Assembly: GCA_028290465.1 (NCBI GenBank)
Contig: JAQGJU010000084.1
Location: 1 to 39,011 of the forward strand
Length of the DNA stretch: 39,011 nt
DNA from: Xanthobacteraceae bacterium
Lineage (GTDB): Bacteria; Pseudomonadota; Alphaproteobacteria; Rhizobiales; Xanthobacteraceae
Reading direction: 5' to 3'
Numbering within the stretch: position 1 is the first letter of the stretch; each line of letters starts with the position of its first letter. Made by a program: the position numbers and the translations under genes. The notes under the pieces are model-generated. The model saw only the letters and a program-made list of their open reading frames with translations, had not been told where the DNA came from and did no database searches. This document shows positions 1 to 8,628 of the stretch, piece after piece.

Positions 1-87
1 TGGCAATTGCATGGGAATAAAACGGCCGTAGGATAGGATGGGTTCGCCACGCCTTTATGGGCAGGGACCATCCGGAGACATGACGGC

Positions 88-276
88 ATGAGAAACCTGA
101 TCCTGGTCAACATGGCGTGGAATACGCTGTTCGTGCTGATGGCCTTGAGCGAGATACTCGGCATCACGCACGTCCACGAGGCCCTGCCTTGGTGGCTGAA
201 ATGGATCTGGATCGCCGGGCTGGCGGGCGGAAACCTGGTGATTCACCTGATGCAGTTGCGGCTGGTTCGGGACTAG
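88..276 (+). CDS. small two-helix membrane protein, unknown function
   Basis: A 62-residue protein I do not recognise. It shows two hydrophobic stretches, about residues 4-26 and 36-57, split by a short polar loop with His, Glu and Pro, so it should be a small inner-membrane hairpin. A GGAG at 74-77 sits ten bases before the ATG. The metallo-hydrolase gene starts 87 bases downstream on the same strand and may be cotranscribed. There is no cysteine and no catalytic motif. The main doubt is whether so short a frame is expressed; the well-placed ribosome site and clear membrane pattern favour a real gene. Confidence 0.55.
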   Translation: MRNLILVNMAWNTLFVLMALSEILGITHVHEALPWWLKWIWIAGLAGGNLVIHLMQLRLVRD

Positions 277-363
277 CTGCCATTTTGGCGCGGCCTCTGG
301 CCCGGGACGGAATATTCGCCGTTCCCGGGCGTTAGTTCTGCGGTTATGGATGGGAGGATTCCA

Positions 364-1302
364 ATGCGCAAAAGCACCGTGATCGCGACAACGATCGCCT
401 TGGTCGGCCTCGCCGGCACTTTCCTGTATAGCCCCGCCGCCGCGCAGCAGCAGGCCGCGCCGCCGGTCGGGCCGGACTGGTCGAAAGTCGAGATCAAGAC
501 CATCGATCTCGGCAACCGCACCTACATGCTCGAAGGCCAGGGCGGCAACGTGACGGTCGCGGTCGGCGATGACGCCGTGATCATGGTCGACAGCCAGTTC
601 GCGCCGCTGCATCCCAAGCTCAAGGCCGCGATCGCGGCGGTGTCGCCGGCGCCGGTGCGGCTGCTGATCAACACGCATTATCACGGCGATCACACCGGCG
701 GGAACGGACTGTTCGCGGCCGACGGCGCCACCGTGGTCGCCCACGCCAATGTGCGCTATCGCCTCGCGGCCGGCACCACCAACGGCCTCACCGGCGTCAA
801 GGCGCCGCCGGTCCCGGAGGGCGCGCTGCCGGCGCGGACCTACACCGATACGCTGGCGGTCGAAGTCAAAGGCCGCGCCGCGCAACTCACACATCCGTCG
901 AACGCCCATACCGATGGCGACACGTTTGTGTATTTCGCCGACGCCAATGTGCTGGCAACCGGCGACACCGTCACCATCGGCCGATATCCGAACATCGACT
1001 TCGCGCAGGGCGGCAATATCGCCGGCATGATCGCGGCCAGCGATGCCTATCTGGCGCTGTCCAACGACGCCACCAAGATCGTGCCGGGCCATGGACCGCT
1101 GACCAACAAGGCGCAGTTGATCGAATATCGCGCGATGCTGACGACCGCGCGCGACCGCATGGCGGCGCTGATCAAGGACGGCAAAAGCGAGAGCGATATC
1201 TACGCCGCGAAGCCGTTCGCCGATCTCGATGCCAAATGGGCGATGAACGAACAGGCCGGCCGGAATTTCATGCGCGTGGTGTATGCGTCGCTGAAGCCGT
1301 GA
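364..1302 (+). CDS. exported metallo-beta-lactamase-fold hydrolase
   Basis: 312 residues. An N-terminal Sec signal (about residues 1-27, ending SPAAAQ) indicates periplasmic location. The fold's metal motif HYHGDH is at residues 105-110; later ligand motifs are visible as a His in LTHPSNAHTDGD, an Asp in ATGDTV and a His in VPGHGP. This is the HxHxDH zinc (dinuclear) hydrolase superfamily. The substrate cannot be read from sequence: relatives include beta-lactamases, lactonases and thioesterases. The ATG at 364 is preferred over an in-frame ATG at 346 because GGGAGG at 352-357 lies six bases before it and the signal peptide then starts MRK. Fold assignment is firm; calling it a resistance enzyme would be unsupported. 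Confidence 0.88.
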   Translation: MRKSTVIATTIALVGLAGTFLYSPAAAQQQAAPPVGPDWSKVEIKTIDLGNRTYMLEGQGGNVTVAVGDDAVIMVDSQFAPLHPKLKAAIAAVSPAPVRLLINTHYHGDHTGGNGLFAADGATVVAHANVRYRLAAGTTNGLTGVKAPPVPEGALPARTYTDTLAVEVKGRAAQLTHPSNAHTDGDTFVYFADANVLATGDTVTIGRYPNIDFAQGGNIAGMIAASDAYLALSNDATKIVPGHGPLTNKAQLIEYRAMLTTARDRMAALIKDGKSESDIYAAKPFADLDAKWAMNEQAGRNFMRVVYASLKP

Positions 1303-1352
1303 GTGATGTGAGGCCTAGGGCAATTTCCGCTCACGCCGACCCACATACATTT

Positions 1353-1440
1353 GTCATGGCCGGGCTTGTCCCGGCCATCCACGTCTTTCTTGCCTTTGTG
1401 CCATTAAGACGTGGATGCCCGGCACAAGGCCGGGCATGAC
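1353..1440. repeat. palindromic intergenic repeat, possible two-way terminator
   Basis: Two arms of about 35 bases (1353-1387 and 1406-1440) pair almost perfectly around an 18-base loop; the outer ends are GTCATGGCCGGGC and its complement. Each arm also contains a smaller palindrome (GGCCGGGCTTGTCCCGGCC). It lies between the convergent ends of the hydrolase gene and the FKBP gene, where the hairpin could end transcription from both sides. This repeat type is common in Bradyrhizobium-like genomes (family knowledge). Confidence 0.85.
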
Positions 1441-1486
1441 GAACTTTGGCGATGAAAACTCAGGAAACCCGATCCAGGCTACGCGC

Positions 1487-1942
1487 TCAGCCCTTCACGC
1501 CGAGCAACTCGACATCGAACATCAGCGTGGCGTTCGGCGGAATGACGCCGCTGGCGCCGCTGGCCCCATAGCCGAGTTGCGGCGGCACGATCAGCGTGCG
1601 CTTGCCGCCGACCTTCATGGTGGCGACGCCCTCATCCCAGCCCTTGATGACGCGGCCGGCGCCGACCGGAAACTCGAACGGCTTGCCGCTGTCCAGCGAT
1701 GAGTCGAACTTCTTGCCCTTCTGACCGTTCGCATAGAGCCAGCCGGTGTAGTGCACCACGGCGGTCTGGTTCGGACGCGGCGAAGCGCCGGTGCCGACCA
1801 CGGTGTCGATGGTCTGCAAGCCGGTCGATGTCGTGACGGGCTTTGCCGATTGAGCCTTCGCCATATTGATCCCTGTTGCCGAACCGACCATGAGCGCGAT
1901 CGCGCCTGCGGCGATCATGCTGGTGCGTGAAATGTGTCGCAT
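1487..1942 (-). CDS. exported FKBP-type peptidyl-prolyl cis-trans isomerase
   Basis: 151 residues. A hydrophobic N-terminal segment (about residues 8-24) acts as signal or anchor and places the enzyme in the periplasm, where it would speed proline isomerisation during protein folding. The FKBP domain covers about residues 40-151, with the ligand-pocket residues recognisable: Tyr65 in VVHYTGWLY, Phe79-Asp80, Val98-Ile99, Trp102 and Tyr125 in LGYGASG. The start at 1942 is chosen because GGGAGAG lies five bases upstream and the signal follows directly. A longer in-frame reading to 2149 runs through a palindromic repeat and is not real. Confidence 0.93.
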   Translation of the reverse strand: MRHISRTSMIAAGAIALMVGSATGINMAKAQSAKPVTTSTGLQTIDTVVGTGASPRPNQTAVVHYTGWLYANGQKGKKFDSSLDSGKPFEFPVGAGRVIKGWDEGVATMKVGGKRTLIVPPQLGYGASGASGVIPPNATLMFDVELLGVKG

Positions 1943-2027
1943 TAAAGCTCTCCCGAAAGCCCGACCCGTTGGCCGGTTCGCGCGCCGGTTCTGGCGCGGG
2001 ATTACGGCGTTTGCAAGGGGCAGCCTC

Positions 2028-2150
2028 GTAGGGTGGGCGAAGCGAAGCGCGCCCACCGTTGAGAACCGTAGCCCGCATTGAGCAATTGCGAAATGCGGGA
2101 ATCTATCGAGCCGTCGGCCCCGGATTTCGCTGCGCTCAATTCTGGCCACC
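2028..2150. repeat. composite REP-like repeat, copy 1
   Basis: Two hairpins in series. First is GTAGGGTGGGCGAAGCGAAG followed by CGCGCCCACC (2028-2056). Then comes GTAGCCCGCATTGAG...AAATGCGGGA (2068-2100) with its complementary half CCCCGGATTTCGCTGCGCTC near 2118-2138. The same composite recurs at 2927-3054. It lies between FKBP and the membrane protein gene and explains the false reading frames here. Confidence 0.85.
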
Positions 2151-2158
2151 CGTGCCTG

Positions 2159-2788
2159 CTATTTTTTCTGATCATCCTTCTCCGACTTGGTCACGAGTGT
2201 TTGCAGCATGTCCGGAACGAGTCGCTCGGAGAAGCCCGCGATAAATCCCCAGATCAGCACCTTTCCATAGTCTTGCGCGCTTTTCGGTCCATAATTTCGC
2301 ATCACGTCGATCAGAGATTCGCATGAGGCGGTGTCAGGCTTGCACGCCAGTTCCGGAAAGATCCCGCCGCCGATAATTCCGCCGACGAAAGCGATGTAGA
2401 GCACGACGGACGCGATGGCGCCGATGATCGGCGGAACCAGCGAATACATCAAAAGGTATCGGCCTTCGAGCTCCGACACCGTCGGCGAGATCAGTGCGAT
2501 GGAGAGCTGGTCGACGTTGTAAAGCCGGGTCAGGGCGCTGAAGAATGCGCCGAGCGTTCCCGCGAGCATCACCAATATGAGGAGCGGCGGCTCCCATTTG
2601 GCAATCACGTAGGACGACAACAAGCCGACGACCAACAGCGCGACCAGCGAGATCGCGCCATAAAATTGATAGGACAACATGCGCTTGTAGGCCGACAGCA
2701 ACTTGGCTTTCATCTCGTCCGAAAGCACGGTGCCGGTATCGGCGTTGTCGGCGTTGTTTGTGGGTGTCGTCGCCGTTGCGTCTGCCAT
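2159..2788 (-). CDS. conserved membrane protein, unknown function
   Basis: 209 residues. Hydrophobic segments are visible near residues 42-63 (FYGAISLVALLVV), 66-88 and 112-145 (probably two helices, rich in Ile and Gly), followed by a soluble C-terminal part. It ends in a conserved-looking motif, WGFIAGFSERLVPDML, then a charged tail EKDDQKK. I associate the GF-ERLVPD motif with uncharacterised integral membrane proteins and know no function for it. The ATG at 2788 has a GGGGGG tract just upstream; an in-frame ATG 24 bases earlier is less likely. The gene is bracketed by two copies of the composite repeat, so it may be transcribed alone. Confidence 0.8.
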   Translation of the reverse strand: MADATATTPTNNADNADTGTVLSDEMKAKLLSAYKRMLSYQFYGAISLVALLVVGLLSSYVIAKWEPPLLILVMLAGTLGAFFSALTRLYNVDQLSIALISPTVSELEGRYLLMYSLVPPIIGAIASVVLYIAFVGGIIGGGIFPELACKPDTASCESLIDVMRNYGPKSAQDYGKVLIWGFIAGFSERLVPDMLQTLVTKSEKDDQKK

Positions 2789-2850
2789 GATGCCCCCCGA
2801 TCCCCGACACAACTATAGGTTTTGGCCAAGGGACGGGCAATGCAATTTTG

Positions 2851-2888
2851 TCCTGCACCGGCAAATTATCGTGCTTGCGTTGCGGCAG
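2851..2888. repeat. partial copy of the 3' end of pccB
   Basis: The stretch TCCT-CACCGGCAAATTATC, continuing through GTGCTT and a GGCA, matches 3060-3097, the last codons and stop region of pccB, with 21 identical bases in a row and scattered mismatches around. In pccB's reading direction it would encode RKHDNLP as the real gene does. The two copies bracket the composite repeat at 2927-3054. Confidence 0.75.
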
Positions 2889-2926
2889 ATCAATCCGGGC
2901 TACGCGCGCGAAATATGCCGACTTGG

Positions 2927-3054
2927 AGGGTGGGCGAAGCGAAGCGCGCCCACCGTTGAGAACCGTAGCCCGCATTGAGCGAAGCGAAATGCGGGAACCT
3001 GTCGGCCGTCAGCCCCGGATTTCGCTGCGCTCAATCCAGGCTACGCTCCACATG
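2927..3054. repeat. composite REP-like repeat, copy 2
   Basis: Nearly identical to the composite at 2028-2150: GAGGGTGGGCGAAGCGAAG with its complementary half, then GTAGCCCGCATTGAGCGAAG and the complementary CTTCGCTC-like half ending CAATCCAGGCTAC. A further fragment, CAATCCGGGCTAC, lies just upstream at 2890-2902. It sits between pccB and the membrane protein gene. Confidence 0.85.
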
Positions 3055-3061
3055 CAAATTC

Positions 3062-4594
3062 CTACACCGGCAAATTATCGTGCTTCCTCGCGGGCAATTC
3101 CACCTTCTTCCCCCTCAACATCGCCAGCGCCCGCGCAATTCTTCGCCGCGTGGCGTGCGGCATGATCACGTCGTCGATATAGCCGCGCTCGGCGGCCACG
3201 AACGGCGACAGGAAGCGGTCCTCGTATTCCTTGGTGCGGGCCGCGATCTTGGCGGCGTCGCCGATGTCGGCGCGGAAGATGATCTCCACCGCCCCTTTCG
3301 CCCCCATCACCGCGATCTGCGCCGTCGGCCACGCGTAGTTGAGATCGGCGCCGATATGCTTTGACGCCATCACGTCGTAAGCACCGCCGAACGCCTTGCG
3401 GGTGATCACGGTGACCAAGGGGACCGTCGCCTGCGAATAGGCAAACAGCAGTTTCGCGCCGTGCTTGATCAGGCCGCCCTGCTCCTGGGCGGTGCCCGGC
3501 AGAAAGCCCGGCACGTCGACGAAAGTGACGATCGGAATGTCGAACGCGTCGCAGAACCGCACGAACCGCGCGGCCTTCCGCGAAGCATCTGAGTCCAGCA
3601 CGCCGGCCAGCACCATCGGCTGGTTGGCCACGACGCCAATGGTGCGCCCGCCGATGCGGCCGAAGCCGGTGACGATGTTGCGGGCGAACGTCTCCGAGAT
3701 TTCGAAGAAGTCGCCCTCGTCCATCGTCTTCAGGACCAGTTCCTTGATGTCATAGGGCTTGTTCGGATTGTCCGGGATCAGCGTATCGAGCGACATGTCA
3801 TCGCGGCCGATATCGTCGAAGCTCGGCCATTCGGGCACGCCGACGCCGCAGCTCGACGGCAGGAAGTCGATCAGCCGGCGCATCTGCAACAGCGTCTCGA
3901 CATCGTTGTCGAACGCGCCGTCGCAGATCGAGGATTTCGTCGCGTGCACCGAGGCGCCGCCGAGTTCCTCGGCGGTCACGACTTCATTGGTGACGGTCTT
4001 CACCACGTCGGGGCCGGTCACGAACATATAACTCGTGTCCTTCACCATGAAGATGAAGTCGGTCATGGCCGGCGAATAGACGTCGCCGCCCGCGCACGGG
4101 CCCATGATCACGCTGATCTGCGGAATGACGCCGGACGCCAGCACGTTGCGGCGGAACACTTCGCCATAGCCGCCGAGCGCCGCGACGCCTTCCTGGATGC
4201 GGGCGCCGCCGGCATCGAACAGGCCGATGATCGGCGCGCGGGCCTTGAGCGCCATGTCCTGGATCTTGACGATCTTCTGCGCGTGGGTGTCGGACAGCGA
4301 ACCGCCGAACACCGTGAAGTCCTTGGCGAACACGAACACGGTGCGGCCGTTCACCGTGCCCCAGCCGGTGACCACGCCGTCGCCGGGGATCTTGGTCTTC
4401 TCCATGCCGAAGTCGATCGAGCGGTGCTCGACGAACATGTCGAACTCCTCGAACGATCCCTTGTCCATCAGCAGTTCGATGCGCTCGCGCGCCGTCAGCT
4501 TGCCGCGGCCGTGCTGCGCGTTGATGCGGGTCTGCCCGCCGCCGAGCCGCGCCTCGCCGCGCCGCTGCTCCAGTTTCTCCAGAATGTCCTTCAT
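3062..4594 (-). CDS. pccB: acyl-CoA carboxylase, carboxyltransferase beta subunit (propionyl-CoA type)
   Basis: 510 residues, the usual PccB length. It transfers the carboxyl group from carboxybiotin to an acyl-CoA, most likely propionyl-CoA to methylmalonyl-CoA, in the cytoplasm as a hexamer with the biotin-carrying PccA. The N-terminal half has [11 protein letters not shown] and CAGGDVYSP, the C-terminal half has DVPGFLPG and AFGGAYDVM; the Gly-Gly/Gly-Ala pairs form the two oxyanion holes in this family. The protein begins [12 protein letters not shown], typical for PccB, with a purine-rich GGCAGGGG upstream. No pccA, mutase or epimerase is in the window. The substrate is inferred from overall similarity to PccB rather than to AccD or MccB. 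Confidence 0.93.
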   Translation of the reverse strand: MKDILEKLEQRRGEARLGGGQTRINAQHGRGKLTARERIELLMDKGSFEEFDMFVEHRSIDFGMEKTKIPGDGVVTGWGTVNGRTVFVFAKDFTVFGGSLSDTHAQKIVKIQDMALKARAPIIGLFDAGGARIQEGVAALGGYGEVFRRNVLASGVIPQISVIMGPCAGGDVYSPAMTDFIFMVKDTSYMFVTGPDVVKTVTNEVVTAEELGGASVHATKSSICDGAFDNDVETLLQMRRLIDFLPSSCGVGVPEWPSFDDIGRDDMSLDTLIPDNPNKPYDIKELVLKTMDEGDFFEISETFARNIVTGFGRIGGRTIGVVANQPMVLAGVLDSDASRKAARFVRFCDAFDIPIVTFVDVPGFLPGTAQEQGGLIKHGAKLLFAYSQATVPLVTVITRKAFGGAYDVMASKHIGADLNYAWPTAQIAVMGAKGAVEIIFRADIGDAAKIAARTKEYEDRFLSPFVAAERGYIDDVIMPHATRRRIARALAMLRGKKVELPARKHDNLPV

Positions 4595-4744
4595 GCCCCT
4601 GCCCTGAAAAACCCGCGGACCCGACGATGTGACAGCATGAACCATGCCAGCCTGGGATGCCAGCGGGCCCTTGCCCGCCGGACGCTTTGCAATACGTCCT
4701 CCCGCCCCCTAAATAGCCGCCTCATTCCCCACCCCGGAGCCGAT

Positions 4745-6727
4745 GTGACTTCAACCGCCAAGCTGCTGAAGGATGCCGTCGCCTTGCACCAGCGCGGCGC
4801 GCTGGCCGACGCCATGGCGTGCTACCGGCAGGTGCTCGGCGCCGAGCCGGACAATGTCGATGCGCTGATCCTGATGGCCACCGTGCTGTCCCAGCAGGGC
4901 CAGTTCCCTCTCGCCTTGCAGGTCGCCGGGCGGGCCGCCGGCCTCTCCCCGCAGCATCCGGGCGCGCACAATCTGGTCGGGGTCGCGCTGCGCGAAACCG
5001 GGCAGGTGCCGCAGGCCATTGAAGCGTTCGACCGGGCGCTGGGCCTGCAACACGATTTCGCCGATGCCTGGCTCAATCGCGGCATCGCCACCGCGGCGCT
5101 GCGGCGCTACGACGAGGCGGCCGAAAGCTTCGCCCGCGCGGCCGCGCTGGCCCCCGGCAACGCCCTCATCCATGCGCATCGCGGCAATGCATTGCGCGCG
5201 GCCGGCAAACCGGTGCCGGCGATCTCGGCCTATGACAGTTGCCTCGCGCTGGCGCCTGGCATGGCCGAGGTGCATTGCAATCGCGGCCTCGCCCTCAAGG
5301 ATATCGGCCGCCTGCCCGAAGCGCTGACCAGCATCGACCGTGCGATGGCGCTGGCGCCGAACAATGCCGCGATCCCGTTCAACCGCGCGCTGGTGCTGGT
5401 CGGGCTCGACCGGCGCGAGGATGCGCTTGCCGATTTCGACCGCGTGGTCGCGGCGCTGCCCGATCTCGCCGAGGCCTGGTACCAGCGCGGCATGCTGAAT
5501 TTCGCGCTCGGCCGCCATGAAGACGCGCTGCGCGACCTTGATCGGGCGCTGGCGCTGCGCGGCGACCACATCGCCAGCCACGTCAACCGTTCCTCCGTGC
5601 TGATCGCGCTCGATCGCCCGGCCGATGCCGAAAGCGGTCTCGACCGCGCCATTGCGGCGACGCCGCACATCGCGGATCTTTATGCGGACCGCGCTTACGC
5701 GCGCCATCTGCAAAGCCGCTTCGAGGAGGCGTTCGCCGACACCGCGAAAGCCCTGGAACTGGCGCCGGCCGATCCCGACGTACTGCACAATGTGTCGATG
5801 ATCGAACTCGCGCATGGCCGCTGGGCCGAAGGCTGGCCGCGCTTCGAGGCGCGGCTGCGCCGCCCCAGCCTCAATCTCGGCTTCAGCGCTGGGAATTGGC
5901 CGATCTGGCAGGGCGAGCCTTTGACCAACGCCATGCTGGTGCTGATCGGCGAACAGGGCATCGGCGACTGCATCCAGCTCGCCGGCTATGTGCCGGAGTT
6001 GGCCGCGCGCGGCTTCCGGGTCGGCCTGTTGACGAATGAGCCGCTGGCGCGGTTGCTGGCGACGGTGCCGGGCGTCGAGGCGGTGTTTACCGACGGCGCG
6101 GCGCTGGCACAGGCCGGGCCGATCCGGGTGCTGCCGATGATGAGCCTGCCGGCGATGCTTGGCACTACGCTGGAGACGGTGCCCAAAACCGTACCGTTCC
6201 TGCGCGCCGAACCGGCCAGTGTGGCGGCGTATCACGAACGGCTCGGCCCCGACGGTTTCAAGATCGGCATCGCCTGGCAGGGCAGTCCGACATTCCGGTT
6301 CGACCGCACCCGCTCGATCCCGCTCCAGGCGTTCGCGCCGCTCGCCGAGATTCCAGGCGTGCGATTGATCTCGTTGCAGAAGCGGCCGGGTGCCGAGCAG
6401 ATCGACAGCGTGTCATTCAAGGACCGCGTTGAGACGCCGCTCGATGCCGGCGACCTCGGCCCGAAGGCGCTGACCGACACCGCCGCCCTGATGATGAACT
6501 GCGACCTTGTCGTGTCGTCCTGCACCATGGCGGTCCATCTGGCCGGCGCGCTCGGCCGGCCGCTGCATATCGCACTGCGCCGCGTGCCCGACTGGCGCTG
6601 GCTGGTCGAGCGCGAAGATACGCCCTGGTACCCGACAGCAAAGCTGTTCCGGCAGACGCAGGATGGCGATTGGGATGGTGTGTTTGCGAGGATCGCGGCA
6701 GCGGTGCGGGAGAAGATTAAGCCGTAG
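4745..6727 (+). CDS. TPR protein with C-terminal glycosyltransferase-9-like domain
   Basis: 660 residues. About residues 1-390 are a run of 34-residue tetratricopeptide repeats with the typical A-----G-A / Y--A---F--A pattern, for instance NRGIATAALRRYDEAAESFA. From about residue 400 a second domain appears: GEQGIGDC, then KIGIAWQGSP near 505, SLQKRPG, and near the end VVSSCTMAVHLAGALGRP and WRWLVEREDTPWYP. This resembles the heptosyltransferase-like (GT9-type) domain that follows TPRs in many proteobacterial proteins; the sugar and acceptor are unknown. Start: GTG at 4745 with GGAG five bases before it; an ATG at 4637 is possible but adds sequence without repeats. The TAG stop lies inside a REP-like repeat. 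It diverges from pccB. Confidence 0.85.
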   Translation: MTSTAKLLKDAVALHQRGALADAMACYRQVLGAEPDNVDALILMATVLSQQGQFPLALQVAGRAAGLSPQHPGAHNLVGVALRETGQVPQAIEAFDRALGLQHDFADAWLNRGIATAALRRYDEAAESFARAAALAPGNALIHAHRGNALRAAGKPVPAISAYDSCLALAPGMAEVHCNRGLALKDIGRLPEALTSIDRAMALAPNNAAIPFNRALVLVGLDRREDALADFDRVVAALPDLAEAWYQRGMLNFALGRHEDALRDLDRALALRGDHIASHVNRSSVLIALDRPADAESGLDRAIAATPHIADLYADRAYARHLQSRFEEAFADTAKALELAPADPDVLHNVSMIELAHGRWAEGWPRFEARLRRPSLNLGFSAGNWPIWQGEPLTNAMLVLIGEQGIGDCIQLAGYVPELAARGFRVGLLTNEPLARLLATVPGVEAVFTDGAALAQAGPIRVLPMMSLPAMLGTTLETVPKTVPFLRAEPASVAAYHERLGPDGFKIGIAWQGSPTFRFDRTRSIPLQAFAPLAEIPGVRLISLQKRPGAEQIDSVSFKDRVETPLDAGDLGPKALTDTAALMMNCDLVVSSCTMAVHLAGALGRPLHIALRRVPDWRWLVEREDTPWYPTAKLFRQTQDGDWDGVFARIAAAVREKIKP

Positions 6728-6803
6728 CCCGGATTGAGCGCAGCGAAATCCGGGGCAGCGCGAGATTAAGGTCCCGGATTTCGCTTCGCTCAATCCAGGC
6801 TAC
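6724..6803. repeat. REP-like hairpin between convergent genes
   Basis: Arms of about 31 bases, GTAGCCCGGATTGAGCG... (6724-6754) and ...CTCAATCCAGGCTAC (6773-6803), fold into a long hairpin with an 18-base loop. The first arm contains the TAG stop of the TPR gene. It is the simple form of the repeat seen at 2068-2138 and 2966-3054, and could terminate transcription of both converging genes. Confidence 0.88.
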
Positions 6804-6834
6804 AGGTGGTGCTTGCCGGAACGCGGACAAAAAC

Positions 6835-8574
6835 TCACCGCCCACCGAGCGCGCTCCGCAACTCGGCAATCCGCCGATCATACTCCCGCCCGATGCAGCC
6901 GGTGTCGTTGCCCTGGCACTGATTGCGCAGCCGGATCCAGCCGCGCTGCGCGTCGGTCAGGCTCTGCCGCGCGCCGCCGGAAAGCTGTTTCGACAAGCGG
7001 GCGTACAGTTCGGACAGCGCGCGGTCCTTAGCACCCAACACGCCATCCTGGCAGATGGTCTTTTCGATCGGCGCGAGCTTGCCCTGGCAATCGAAGCTCG
7101 GCGCCGACATCGGCTGCGCCGACATGGCCGGTGCCGACGATCCTTCGCTCGTCGAGCGTTGCAGGCTGGCCAGCGCCGGCTCAGCGGGCACACCGGCCAA
7201 CCGCTGCAACTCGGCAACGCGCGTATCGTAGGCCCGCGCGATGCAGTCCGCGACGTTACCGACGCCGATGCAGGTGCGGCGCTGCGATAACCAGCCGCGC
7301 TGTTCATTGCGCAGTTGCACGCGCCGCTCCGCCGGCGCCGCGTCGGCGATCCGGTAATACAGTTGCGACAGAATACGGTCGCGGGCCGCGAGGCCGACAT
7401 CGGCGCAGATCGCCCGTTCGTCGGCACCGGTGCTGGTGCGGCAGTCAAAGCTCGGCTGAAAATTGGCAACGGCCGGGCTCGGGGGCGGCGCATTCGGTTG
7501 CGTGGCGTTCGGTTGGGTGGCCGGCGCAGCTTCGCGCGACGGCGGCACGACAGGCGGTGCCACCGATGGCGGCGGCACCGACAATGTCGGCGCGCTGGCT
7601 TCGATCTCGCGCAGGCGCTCGCGCGCGATCGCCCCAAAGGTCGCCTTGTCGCCGAACCTATCCAGATAGTCGCGGTACAGCACCGCGACGCGGGCATCCT
7701 TGATCGAATTCCAATAGGTCAGATCGAGGCCCTGCGCCTGCCCGGGATTTTGGCCGGCCGCGACGGCGCGCGGCGCGACGAAATAAAACGGCGGCCCGGA
7801 CAGCTCGTCGTAATAGGCCGGGCGTTGCTCCTGGCCGATCGGCGCCACCAGCGCCTCGACATCCTCGCGGACTTCGCGCGCTAAGTCCGTGATCGACTTG
7901 CCCTCGACCGTGATCTTTTTCAGCAGCGTGCGCGTGTAAACCGAGGTCGGCTCCGGATCGGTGTCGGACAGCCGGTCGGCCGCGGTCTGGCCAAAGCCCG
8001 CCGAATACATCACGAAAATGCCGCCGCTGCCGCGTGGCGGCGGCACCGCCATCAGGCCGCCGCGCGACCCATAGGCGCGCGACCCTGTCTGGGCATAGGG
8101 ATTGTCGCGGCATGCGTCGATGATCAGAATTTGCGTCCGCGCGCCGGACTGGCGGATGCGTTCGATCAGCGACGTCAGCGACATCGATTCCGATTTCAGC
8201 AATTCCTTGTCTCCGGCCCCGGGGCGCGGCACATCGGCCGGCAGCAGGAAATTGTCGCCGTCGAGCGCGACGCCGTGGCCGGAGAAATGCAGCAGCGCGA
8301 CGTCGCCGGGCTTCAGCTTGTTCAGGAAGTTCGAGACCGCGACATTGAAGGCACGGCGATCGGGATTGAGCGCGATGTCGGCCGAGAAGCCGAGCCGCTG
8401 CAGCGTGCTCTGCATCGCTTTCGCGTCGCCGACGGCTTTTTGCAGCGGGTGGACGTTCTGATAGGCATCGACGCCGATGACCAGCGCCCGGCGCTCCTGC
8501 GCGACGCCGGTGTCGGCCATCACGACCGACAGAGCGATCATCGACATGACATATAGGAAAACGCGCCGAAGCAT
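6835..8574 (-). CDS. exported caspase-like protein with two LprI-type domains
   Basis: 579 residues. A signal peptide (about residues 1-25, ending TGVAQ) is followed by a caspase-fold p20-like peptidase C14 domain starting RRALVIGVDAY. The catalytic dyad is intact: His100 in LHFSGHGV and Cys155 in IIDACRDNP. A Pro/Ala-rich linker (about 340-370) leads to two copies of a Cys-containing helical domain of the LprI/DUF1311 type, each with FDC-, IC-D, LS-LY-R and QR-W patterns. LprI proteins inhibit lysozyme in mycobacteria; whether these do is unknown. The ATG at 8574 is chosen because the signal peptide follows it; an upstream in-frame ATG (8622) and a downstream one remain possible. The natural substrate and any trigger are unknown. 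Confidence 0.87.
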   Translation of the reverse strand: MLRRVFLYVMSMIALSVVMADTGVAQERRALVIGVDAYQNVHPLQKAVGDAKAMQSTLQRLGFSADIALNPDRRAFNVAVSNFLNKLKPGDVALLHFSGHGVALDGDNFLLPADVPRPGAGDKELLKSESMSLTSLIERIRQSGARTQILIIDACRDNPYAQTGSRAYGSRGGLMAVPPPRGSGGIFVMYSAGFGQTAADRLSDTDPEPTSVYTRTLLKKITVEGKSITDLAREVREDVEALVAPIGQEQRPAYYDELSGPPFYFVAPRAVAAGQNPGQAQGLDLTYWNSIKDARVAVLYRDYLDRFGDKATFGAIARERLREIEASAPTLSVPPPSVAPPVVPPSREAAPATQPNATQPNAPPPSPAVANFQPSFDCRTSTGADERAICADVGLAARDRILSQLYYRIADAAPAERRVQLRNEQRGWLSQRRTCIGVGNVADCIARAYDTRVAELQRLAGVPAEPALASLQRSTSEGSSAPAMSAQPMSAPSFDCQGKLAPIEKTICQDGVLGAKDRALSELYARLSKQLSGGARQSLTDAQRGWIRLRNQCQGNDTGCIGREYDRRIAELRSALGGR

Positions 8575-8628
8575 GGACCCGACCCTCGGCGGCAATATCG
8601 TACAGACGTGATTGTGAAACAACCGACC

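Noticed and set aside
1943-2149. N-terminal extension of the FKBP protein
   Set aside because: The frame passes through a dispersed palindromic repeat; the same fake peptide would arise at every copy.
3944-4744. Upstream in-frame extension of the TPR protein
   Set aside because: It runs antisense through pccB and has no repeats; the GTG at 4745 has a good ribosome site.
4751-6235. Minus-strand open frame of about 490 codons opposite the TPR gene
   Set aside because: Antisense shadow; the plus strand has clear TPR periodicity, a ribosome site and a recognisable C-terminal domain.
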